Part shown: positions 9,546-17,892 of the stretch, one piece after another
Position numbering within the stretch: position 1 is the stretch's first letter
Layout: every line of letters begins with the position of its first letter
NCBI GenBank assembly: GCA_019112735.1
Contig: DXIS01000008.1
Coordinates: 37,485 to 101,484 of the forward strand
DNA: 64,000 bases
Direction: 5' to 3'
Origin: Candidatus Mediterraneibacter guildfordensis
Lineage (GTDB): Bacteria; Bacillota; Clostridia; Lachnospirales; Lachnospiraceae
Program-made: the position numbers and the translations under genes
The notes under the pieces: generated by a model
Database searches by the model: none
What the model was told of the DNA's origin: nothing
The model's input: only the letters and a program-made list of their open reading frames with translations

Positions 9546-10493
9546 ATGGAGAAGAAACCACTTATCATACTGACAGGCCCCACGGCAGTCGGGAAGACCG
9601 GACTGTCCGTCCGGCTTGCGGCGCAGATCGGAGCGGAGATCATCTCGGCGGATTCCATGCAGGTCTACCGCCGCATGGATATCGGCTCGGCGAAGATCAT
9701 GCCGGAAGAGATGCAGGGGATCCCGCACTATCTGCTGGACGTCCTGGATCCGGAGGAAGACTTTAATGTGGTCCGGTTCCAGACACTGGCCCGGGAAGCC
9801 ATGGAGCGGATCCGTGCAAATGGAAAGATCCCCATGGTGGTGGGCGGCACGGGATTCTATATCCAGGCGCTGCTCTATGATATTGATTTTACGGAAAATG
9901 ACGGCGATACGTCTTTCCGGGAGATGCTTGAGCACAGGGCGGCCGCCGGAGAAGGGGAGGAGCTGCACCGGATGCTTCAGGCCTGCGACCCGAAGGCGGC
10001 GGAACAGATCCATCCCCATAATGTCAAGCGGGTGATCCGGGCGCTGGAATTCCACCATCAGACCGGAAGAAAGATCTCGGATCACAACGAGGCGGAGCGG
10101 CAGAAAGAATCGCCGTACAATTATGCGTATTTTGTCCTGACGGATGAACGGAGCCGGCTCTATGAGCGGATCGACCGCCGGGTGGACCAGATGATGGAGC
10201 AGGGGCTTCTCGATGAGGTGAAGGCGCTCCGGGCGTCCGGCGTCCCGCGCGGGACGACCTCCATGCAGGGTCTGGGATATAAAGAGCTCTACGCTTATCT
10301 GGAGGGCGAATATCCCCTCAGCGAGGCGGTCCGCATCATTAAACGGGACACGCGGCATTTTGCAAAACGGCAGCTCACCTGGTTCAAACGGGAGCGGGAT
10401 GTGATCTGGCTCGACCGGTCGGCGTACGGACAGGACGAAGCGCGGCTGGCTGAAGCGGTGACGGAGCAGCTGTGCGCGAAACATATCCTGTAA
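9546..10493 (+). CDS. miaA: tRNA dimethylallyltransferase
   Basis: LTGPTAVGKTGLSVRLA, ISADSMQVYRRMDIGSAK, GLGYKELYAYLEGEYP. Confidence 0.97.
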   Translation: MEKKPLIILTGPTAVGKTGLSVRLAAQIGAEIISADSMQVYRRMDIGSAKIMPEEMQGIPHYLLDVLDPEEDFNVVRFQTLAREAMERIRANGKIPMVVGGTGFYIQALLYDIDFTENDGDTSFREMLEHRAAAGEGEELHRMLQACDPKAAEQIHPHNVKRVIRALEFHHQTGRKISDHNEAERQKESPYNYAYFVLTDERSRLYERIDRRVDQMMEQGLLDEVKALRASGVPRGTTSMQGLGYKELYAYLEGEYPLSEAVRIIKRDTRHFAKRQLTWFKRERDVIWLDRSAYGQDEARLAEAVTEQLCAKHIL

Positions 10494-10530
10494 TAATATA
10501 TTTAGAAATAAAGGAAGACAGAGAGATAAA

Positions 10531-11841
10531 ATGAACGCAACAGAAACAAAATCGATATATGAACAGCTCGGGATCTCAGAGGAAGTGTGGGCATACGGGC
10601 AGAAGATCGAGGAAGGCTTAAGGGACCGGTTCCGCGTCTTCGACGAGACTGCAGAATACAACCAGCTCAAAGTGATCCGCGCCATGCAGGAAAACCGGGT
10701 AAGCGAAGCCTGCTTCAATTATGTGAGCGGCTACGGCTACAATGATATGGGAAGGGATACCCTGGAAGGGGTCTATGCATCCACGTTCCACACGGAAGTA
10801 GCCCTTGTGCGTCCCCAGATCACCTGCGGGACTCACGCGCTGGCGCTGGCGCTTTCCGCGAATCTCAGACCGGGGGACGAGCTCCTTTCACCGGTGGGCA
10901 AACCATACGATACGCTGGAGGAAGTGATCGGTATCCGGCCTTCCAGGGGATCCCTTGCCGAATACGGGGTCACCTACCGTCAGGTGGAACTTCTGGAGGA
11001 CGGATATTTTGATTATCCGGCCATTGAAGAAGCGCTGAATGACCGGACAAAACTGGTGACGATCCAGCGGTCTAAAGGATATCAGACGCGGCCCAGCTAT
11101 TCCGTGGAGAAGATCGGGGAACTGATCGCGTTTATTAAAGCGCGGCGGCCGGATGTGATCTGCATGGTAGACAACTGCTACGGGGAATTCGTGGAGCGGA
11201 TCGAGCCCAGCGATGTGGGCGCGGATCTGATCGTCGGATCCCTGATTAAGAATCCGGGCGGCGGGCTGGCGCCCATCGGCGGCTATATCGCCGGGCGGGC
11301 GGATCTGATCGAGAACTGTGCGGTCCGTCTGACTTCCCCGGGACTGGGGAAAGAAGTGGGCGCCTCCCTGGGCGTGATGCAGTCTTTCTATCAGGGCTTT
11401 TTCCTGGCCCCGACGGTCGTGTGCGGCGCGTTAAAAGGCGCGGTCTTTGCAGCCGGGGTTTATGAGAACCTGGGATTCCCGGTGGTGCCGGACGGCAGCG
11501 AGTCCCGTCATGATATTATCCAGGCGGTGACGCTTGGAAGCCCGGAAGGGGTGATCGCCTTCTGTAAAGGGATCCAGGCCGCTGCGCCGGTGGACAGCTA
11601 TGTGACGCCGGAGCCGTGGGCCATGCCCGGTTATGACAGCGATGTGATCATGGCGGCCGGCGCCTTTGTGCAGGGCTCGTCCATCGAACTTTCGGCGGAC
11701 GGACCCATCAAACCGCCCTATGCGGTATATTTCCAGGGCGGCCTTACATGGAATCATGCGAAACTCGGCATCCTGAAATCCCTTCAAAGCCTGATCGACG
11801 ACGGAGTGGTGCCGGTTGAGAAACTGAAGCGCATGTTATAG
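10531..11841 (+). CDS. PLP-dependent methionine gamma-lyase family protein (aluminium-resistance / YnbB-like)
   Basis: YGYNDMGRDTLEGVYASTFHTEVALVRPQITCGTHALALAL; VDNCYGEFVE; GSLIKNPGGGLAPIGGYIAG. Confidence 0.88.
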   Translation: MNATETKSIYEQLGISEEVWAYGQKIEEGLRDRFRVFDETAEYNQLKVIRAMQENRVSEACFNYVSGYGYNDMGRDTLEGVYASTFHTEVALVRPQITCGTHALALALSANLRPGDELLSPVGKPYDTLEEVIGIRPSRGSLAEYGVTYRQVELLEDGYFDYPAIEEALNDRTKLVTIQRSKGYQTRPSYSVEKIGELIAFIKARRPDVICMVDNCYGEFVERIEPSDVGADLIVGSLIKNPGGGLAPIGGYIAGRADLIENCAVRLTSPGLGKEVGASLGVMQSFYQGFFLAPTVVCGALKGAVFAAGVYENLGFPVVPDGSESRHDIIQAVTLGSPEGVIAFCKGIQAAAPVDSYVTPEPWAMPGYDSDVIMAAGAFVQGSSIELSADGPIKPPYAVYFQGGLTWNHAKLGILKSLQSLIDDGVVPVEKLKRML

Positions 11842-11850
11842 GAGGAGATT

Positions 11851-13068
11851 ATGAGAACAGTTGCGGTGATCGGCGGCGGCGCAGCCGGGATGATGGCGGC
11901 GGTCACGGCCTCGCAGAACGGTGCGGACGTGATCCTGCTGGAGCATAAGGACCGGCTGGGAAAGAAGATCCTGTCTACGGGGAACGGGCGGTGCAATTTT
12001 ACGAATATCCGTCAGGAGCCGGGGTGTTATCATTCAGATGATCCGGAATTTCCCTGGAAGGTGGTCGAACAGTTTGACGCCCGGTCCATTATTTCGTTTT
12101 TCCTTCAGCTGGGTGTTTATTCCAAAAACCGGAACGGCTATATCTATCCGAATTCGGACCAGGCATCCGCGGTCCTCGATGCACTCCGCATGGAAGTGGA
12201 GCGGCTTGGGATCGATGTCCGGACCGGTACAGAATGCCGGGAGATCCGTCCGGGCAGGAAGGGGTTTGCCATCCTGACAGACCGGGGGACAGTCCGTGCG
12301 GACCGGGTGATCCTGGCTGCCGGGTCGAAGGCGGCTCCGTCCACCGGATCAGACGGCTCGGGCTATACGCTTGCGAAACAGCTCGGCCACCGGATCGTAC
12401 CGGTGCTCCCGGCGCTGGTCCAGCTTCGCTGCGGGGAGACGTTTTTCAAAAGCATCGCCGGCATCCGCGCCGAAGGGACTGTATCGATCCTGGTGGACGG
12501 ACAGTGCATTGCTTCGGACAGGGGCGAGATCCAGCTCACCAATTACGGCATATCCGGCATCCCGGTATTTCAGGTGAGCCGCTATGCTTCAAGACTTTTG
12601 TATGAAAAGAGAGAAGTCCGGGCGGTCCTTGATTTTATGCCGGATTTCACCCAGGAGCAGATGCTGGATTTCCTGCGCGCGCGGGCGGATGCAAGACCGC
12701 AGAAAAAAGCAGAACAGTTCCTGATCGGTCTTTTCCATAAGAAACTTTCCGATCTGTGGATCAGGCTTGCCGGGATCCCGCGGGAGAAAGCGGCCGGATC
12801 GATAAATGAAGAAGAAATGGAGCGGCTCATCTCGCTTATAAAGAATTTTACTGTATCTGTGACCGGAACGAATTCTTATGACCAGGCACAGGTGTGCTGC
12901 GGCGGCGTTGATACAGCGGAAGTTGATCCGTGTACAATGGGCTCACGGTATGTTCCGGGCCTTTATTTCGCCGGCGAACTCCTGGATGTGGACGGGATGT
13001 GCGGGGGATACAACCTGACATTCGCCTGGGCAAGCGGGTATATCGCCGGCCGGTCGGCTGCAGAATAA
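11851..13068 (+). CDS. NAD(P)/FAD-dependent oxidoreductase, HI0933/YhiN-like flavoprotein
   Basis: VIGGGAAGMMAAVTA, STGNGRCNFTN, LYFAGELLDVDGMCGGYNLTFAWASG. Confidence 0.9.
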   Translation: MRTVAVIGGGAAGMMAAVTASQNGADVILLEHKDRLGKKILSTGNGRCNFTNIRQEPGCYHSDDPEFPWKVVEQFDARSIISFFLQLGVYSKNRNGYIYPNSDQASAVLDALRMEVERLGIDVRTGTECREIRPGRKGFAILTDRGTVRADRVILAAGSKAAPSTGSDGSGYTLAKQLGHRIVPVLPALVQLRCGETFFKSIAGIRAEGTVSILVDGQCIASDRGEIQLTNYGISGIPVFQVSRYASRLLYEKREVRAVLDFMPDFTQEQMLDFLRARADARPQKKAEQFLIGLFHKKLSDLWIRLAGIPREKAAGSINEEEMERLISLIKNFTVSVTGTNSYDQAQVCCGGVDTAEVDPCTMGSRYVPGLYFAGELLDVDGMCGGYNLTFAWASGYIAGRSAAE

Positions 13069-13091
13069 ATCGGACAGAAAGGCAGATAAAT

Positions 13092-14669
13092 ATGCTTCGG
13101 ATCAATCAGTTAAAACTTCCGGTCAGTCATACGCCGGACCAGCTTCGGGAGAAACTGCTGCAGAACCTGCGTATAAGGGAGAAGGAATTAAAACAGTATA
13201 CTGTAAGGAAACGCTCCCTTGACGCGCGGAAGAAGCCGGAGCTTTACTATGTATATACCATCGACTTTACGGCGACGGATGAGGAACGGCTCCTGAAGCG
13301 GCTGCGGGGGAAAGTGCAGCGGGTGAAGGAAATCCCCTATGCGGCGCCCGCCCACGGCTCTGAAAAGATGACCAACCGGCCGGTGGTGGTGGGCTGCGGC
13401 CCGGCCGGGCTTTTCTGCGCCTTTCTCCTGGCCTCCGAAGGGTACCGTCCCCTCATTGTCGAACGGGGCGCCCCGGTCCGGGAGCGGAAAGAAGATGTGG
13501 AGCGCTTCTGGGAACAGGGATGCCTGGATCCGGAGTCCAACGTTCAGTTCGGCGAAGGCGGCGCCGGCACTTTTTCAGACGGGAAGCTTAACACGCTTGT
13601 GAAAGACAGCTGCGGGCGGAACCGTTTTGTGTTGGAGACATTCGTCCGCTTCGGGGCGCCGGAGGACATCCTGTGGGAGCAGAAACCGCACATCGGGACG
13701 GATATCCTCATGGACGTGGTGGAGAAGATGCGGGAATCCATTATCCGTGCGGGCGGGGAATTCCGGTTCCACACAAAGGTGGCGGATGTGATCCCGGAGG
13801 CGGGCTGTCTGGTCCTGGATAACGGAGAGCGGATCCGGACGGACGCGGCCGTGTTTGCACCCGGACACAGCGCAAGAGACACCTTTCAGATGTTGAATGA
13901 AAGAGGCGTGGACATGGAAGCCAAGTCGTTCGCGGTGGGCGTCCGCGTGGAGCACCCGCAGTCGCTGATCGACGGGAACGCGTACGGGAGGACGGACCGG
14001 GGCGCGCTTCCCGCAGCTGCATACAAGCTGACGGAAAAGCTGGAGAACGGCCGGGGCGTTTATACGTTCTGCATGTGCCCGGGCGGCTACGTGGTAAATG
14101 CATCGTCCGAGCCGGGCATGCTCGCCGTCAACGGGATGAGCTACCACGGCAGGGCGGGAGAGAATGCCAACAGCGCCGTGATCGTCACCGTATCGCCGGA
14201 AGACTACGGCGGAGACCATCCGCTGGCAGGCGTAAGGTTCCAGAGGGAGCTGGAAAGACGCGCCTGGGAAGAGGGAAAGGGCAGGATCCCTGTCCAGCGG
14301 TTCACAGATTACTGCGGGGACCGGGTATCGGATCATTTCGGTGCGGTCCGGCCCAATATGAAAGGCGCGTACAGCTTCGGGAATGTGAGACGGATATTTC
14401 CCGGTGAGCTGGCGGCGTCCATCCAGGAGGGGATCAGCCGGATGGACCGGAAGATCCGGGGATTTGCCGGTGATGACGTCCTTCTTTCGGGGGTGGAGAG
14501 CCGGACATCCTCACCGGTCCGGATCCCGAGGGACGAGGCGTTCGTCTCTTCCGTGCCCTGGATCTACCCCTGCGGCGAGGGCGCAGGATACGCCGGAGGA
14601 ATCACATCGGCCGCGATGGACGGCCTGAAAGTCGCGGAAGCGCTGATCCGGCGGTTCACAGAAATTTAA
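13092..14669 (+). CDS. FAD-dependent dehydrogenase (COG2509-type); start ATG 13092
   Basis: VVGCGPAGLFCAFLLA; NVQFGEGGAGTFSDGKLNTLVKD; GEGAGYAGGITSAAMDG. Confidence 0.9.
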   Translation: MLRINQLKLPVSHTPDQLREKLLQNLRIREKELKQYTVRKRSLDARKKPELYYVYTIDFTATDEERLLKRLRGKVQRVKEIPYAAPAHGSEKMTNRPVVVGCGPAGLFCAFLLASEGYRPLIVERGAPVRERKEDVERFWEQGCLDPESNVQFGEGGAGTFSDGKLNTLVKDSCGRNRFVLETFVRFGAPEDILWEQKPHIGTDILMDVVEKMRESIIRAGGEFRFHTKVADVIPEAGCLVLDNGERIRTDAAVFAPGHSARDTFQMLNERGVDMEAKSFAVGVRVEHPQSLIDGNAYGRTDRGALPAAAYKLTEKLENGRGVYTFCMCPGGYVVNASSEPGMLAVNGMSYHGRAGENANSAVIVTVSPEDYGGDHPLAGVRFQRELERRAWEEGKGRIPVQRFTDYCGDRVSDHFGAVRPNMKGAYSFGNVRRIFPGELAASIQEGISRMDRKIRGFAGDDVLLSGVESRTSSPVRIPRDEAFVSSVPWIYPCGEGAGYAGGITSAAMDGLKVAEALIRRFTEI

Positions 14670-14754
14670 TGTGTAATCTTCTATACATGGATTTTAAAGT
14701 GTGCTAAAATAAATCGTTGTATTATATCATCGCGGCAATAGCCGGTATACCGAT

Positions 14755-15477
14755 ATGAAAAACAACTGCACAATGAAAGAACTGTACCAGGATGAACGGC
14801 CGTATGAGAAATGTCAGCGGTTCGGCGCAGAAAATCTGACGGACGCCGAACTTCTGTCTGTTATTCTCAGGACGGGCACAAAAGGGGAGAATTCTCTGGA
14901 ACTGGCCGGGAAGATTCTGCATCCCGATTTCGGGTGCGAAGGACTTCTCGCGCTTCACGGCTGGACCCTCGAAAGACTTGTCAGAGTCCGGGGGATCGGC
15001 CGGGTAAAAGCGGTCCAGATCCTCTGCATCGCAGAGCTCGCCAGGCGGATGGCGAAGGAGACGGCTGCGGAAGGCCTTGATTTTTCTTCTCCCGAGAAGA
15101 TCGCAAGATACTATATGGAGGATATGCGCCATAAAAAAAGGGAGATCCTGAAGCTTCTGCTGCTGAATACCAGGTCAAGGCTTATTTCAGAGAGCAATGT
15201 GTCCGTGGGGACGATCGATATGGCTCTTGTTTCACCGCGGGAGCTTTTTGTCGAAGCGTTCCGTAAAGGCGCATCGTCCATGATCCTGCTCCACAATCAT
15301 CCGAGCGGCGATCCGGAACCGAGCGGGGAGGATATCCGGATCACAAGGCGGATCTTTGAAGCCGGGATGCTGATCGGTATAGAACTTCTGGATCATATAA
15401 TTATAGGGGACCAGTGTTTTGTAAGCCTGAAAGACAGAGGGGAGTTATCTGATGGCGGGAAATATATACGGTCTTGA
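14755..15477 (+). CDS. radC: RadC family JAB-domain protein
   Basis: DAELLSVILRTGTKGENSLELA, HNHPSGDPEPSGEDIRITRR (JAMM motif). Confidence 0.95.
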   Translation: MKNNCTMKELYQDERPYEKCQRFGAENLTDAELLSVILRTGTKGENSLELAGKILHPDFGCEGLLALHGWTLERLVRVRGIGRVKAVQILCIAELARRMAKETAAEGLDFSSPEKIARYYMEDMRHKKREILKLLLLNTRSRLISESNVSVGTIDMALVSPRELFVEAFRKGASSMILLHNHPSGDPEPSGEDIRITRRIFEAGMLIGIELLDHIIIGDQCFVSLKDRGELSDGGKYIRS

Positions 15478-16483
15478 TCTTGGTACGTATGAGATCAGGA
15501 TTTATGATAAAAAACGGGACCGGATACGGCGGGAGAAGAATACGGTCGCATTGAAAGACAGAAAGTATATTTTCGCCGCCGGGGATGAAGCATATGAAAT
15601 ATATGAAAAGAATCCTTCTGATATACAGGTCTTTTTCCCGATGAAAGACGGCGTCATTGCCCGGATAGACGATATGCAGTATCTGCTCTGCCTGATCCTA
15701 GGATCAGGCAGGCATGCCATCCGGGGCGTTCAGTATGTGGCCGCTGTGCCGACGGACATTACGGAAGTCGAGAAGAAAGCGTTTTATGATCTTCTCCTTC
15801 ATTCGGAGGCAAAGGCAAGATCCGTGCGCATCGTAGAGAGAGGGATCGCAGATGCGCTCGGATGCGGCGTGGACGTGATGTCGGAAAAGGGGGTTTTCGT
15901 CGCCAATTTTGGCGGGGATACGACAGAATTATCCGTCATTTCCCGGGGGAATGTGATCATGAACCGCCTGGTGAAAAAGGGCGGGCATGACTGCGACCGG
16001 GAAATCGTTTCTCTCGTACGGCATAATATGGAATTCCTGATCGGGAATACGACGGCTGAAATGCTGAGAAGATCTTTTGGCGTTTTCAGTAAAAAAAATA
16101 CACGGCAGGCCCCGGTATGCGTATCGGGACGTGATCTGATCACAGGCGTTCCGTCGCAGAAAGATATACCGGTCAGGCTTGTCCGTTCTGCAATGAAAGA
16201 AACGTTGGAGATGTATGTCGAAGTCATCCGTTCAATGATCGGGCGGACGCCGCCGGATGTCCGGAGCGCGATCATGGAAAAAGGGATCTGCCTGACAGGC
16301 GGAATGGCGAATATGAATGGAATGTCCGCTTATCTGAAAAAATATACTGGGCTTCCGGTGAAAAAAGTGAGGGCCCCGGAACTGTGTGCGGTGAAAGGAC
16401 TCCGTAAGATCATTTCCGACAGATCGTATTATAAGCAGCTGACATATCCCATGTATGGTGAAGATAGTAGGTGGTTAAGATGA
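15452..16483 (+). CDS. MreB-like actin-family protein (divergent)
   Basis: YGLDLGTYEIRIYD, FFPMKDGVIARIDD, NFGGDTTELSVISRGNVI, CLTGGMANM; located directly before mreC. Confidence 0.85.
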   Translation: MAGNIYGLDLGTYEIRIYDKKRDRIRREKNTVALKDRKYIFAAGDEAYEIYEKNPSDIQVFFPMKDGVIARIDDMQYLLCLILGSGRHAIRGVQYVAAVPTDITEVEKKAFYDLLLHSEAKARSVRIVERGIADALGCGVDVMSEKGVFVANFGGDTTELSVISRGNVIMNRLVKKGGHDCDREIVSLVRHNMEFLIGNTTAEMLRRSFGVFSKKNTRQAPVCVSGRDLITGVPSQKDIPVRLVRSAMKETLEMYVEVIRSMIGRTPPDVRSAIMEKGICLTGGMANMNGMSAYLKKYTGLPVKKVRAPELCAVKGLRKIISDRSYYKQLTYPMYGEDSRWLR

Positions 16484-17355
16484 AGAAAAAGAATCAGACA
16501 ACTCGCACAAACAGATATATATTGATCGGACTGTCTGTTTTCTGTGCATTTATGATGGTACTTTCGTCGTTTTCTGATAAGGCGGCCGGTCCGTTCAGAA
16601 TAGTGGCAAATGTTACGGTTGTGCCTCTCCAGCAGGGGATCAACCATATCGGAGGCTGGCTTGGCGATATGAAAGATAATTTTTCGACGCTTCAGCAGCT
16701 TCAGGAGGAAAACAGCAGGCTGAAGGACCAGGTTGATGCGCTTACGACCGAGAATAATTATCTTCTGGAGGAAAGCTACGAATATGAGCGCCTGCAGGAA
16801 CTCTATGAGCTGGACCAGAATTACGCGGAATATGAGAAGACTGCCGCTCATGTCATAGGAAAGGATTCGGGAAACTGGTTTAATACTTTTATGATCGATA
16901 AAGGCAGAAAAGACGGGATCGAGAAAGATATGAACGTCCTTGCCGGAAGCGGGCTTGTGGGGATCGTGACTGAGGTAGGGCCTACATGGTCAAAAGTCAG
17001 ATCCATCATTGATGATTCTACGAATGTCAGCGGTATGGTCCTGTCCACCTCAGACACCTGTATCATAAGCGGGGATCTGTCTCTGATGAGCACCGGACAG
17101 ATCGCATTTGATCAGATGGAGAACAATGACAATGTGGTAGCTGTGGGAGACCAGATCGTTACTTCCTACATCAGTGATAAATATCTCCAGGGCATCCTGA
17201 TCGGGTCTGTCAGCGAGATAAATGTTGATTCCAATAACCTGACCCGTTCGGGTTATATCACTCCGGCGGTTGATTTCAGAAATATCCAGGAAGTTCTTGT
17301 GATCACGACGACCAAAGCAGAACTTACCGGTGAAAATGAGACAGGAGAACAGTAA
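16480..17355 (+). CDS. mreC: Rod shape-determining protein MreC
   Basis: N-terminal TM, coiled coil, VIGKDSGNWFNTFMIDKGRKDGI..NVLAGSGLVGIVTEVGPTWSKVRSIID. Confidence 0.93.
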   Translation: MKKKNQTTRTNRYILIGLSVFCAFMMVLSSFSDKAAGPFRIVANVTVVPLQQGINHIGGWLGDMKDNFSTLQQLQEENSRLKDQVDALTTENNYLLEESYEYERLQELYELDQNYAEYEKTAAHVIGKDSGNWFNTFMIDKGRKDGIEKDMNVLAGSGLVGIVTEVGPTWSKVRSIIDDSTNVSGMVLSTSDTCIISGDLSLMSTGQIAFDQMENNDNVVAVGDQIVTSYISDKYLQGILIGSVSEINVDSNNLTRSGYITPAVDFRNIQEVLVITTTKAELTGENETGEQ

Positions 17356-17358
17356 TAT

Positions 17359-17892
17359 ATGAGATCCATAAAGATCAGACGGATCATCGTGACCGCGGTG
17401 ATCCTTCTTGCCGCATATCTGCTGCAGACAGCAGTCTTCCCTGCGCTTGAGATCGCAGGTGTTAAACCGAATTTCATGCTTATTGTGACAGCGTCTTTCG
17501 GATTCATGAGGGGTTCGAGAGAGGGGATGCTGGTCGGGTTTGTGTCCGGGCTTCTGATCGATATCCAGTCCGGGGATATGATCGGTTTCTATGCGCTTAT
17601 TTACCTGGCTGCAGGATATGTGAACGGGATATTTGAACAGATTTACTTTGATGAGGATATTAAACTTCCGCTGTTTCTCATCGCGGGAACGGATCTTCTG
17701 TACGGTGTGGCGATTTATTTTCTGACGTTCCTGCTCAGAAGTGATTTTAATTTTCTGTATTATCTGAACCGGATCATTATTCCGGAAACGATTTATACGA
17801 TTGTGATTACGCTTGTTGCTTATCCTCTGCTGCTGTATATCAATCAGCGTCTTGAAGAGGAAGAAAAAAGGAGTGGAAGCAGATTTGTTTAG
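17359..17892 (+). CDS. mreD: Rod shape-determining protein MreD
   Basis: Multi-TM, VKPNFMLIVTASFGFMRGSREGMLVGFVSGLLIDIQSG; position after mreC. Confidence 0.9.
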   Translation: MRSIKIRRIIVTAVILLAAYLLQTAVFPALEIAGVKPNFMLIVTASFGFMRGSREGMLVGFVSGLLIDIQSGDMIGFYALIYLAAGYVNGIFEQIYFDEDIKLPLFLIAGTDLLYGVAIYFLTFLLRSDFNFLYYLNRIIIPETIYTIVITLVAYPLLLYINQRLEEEEKRSGSRFV

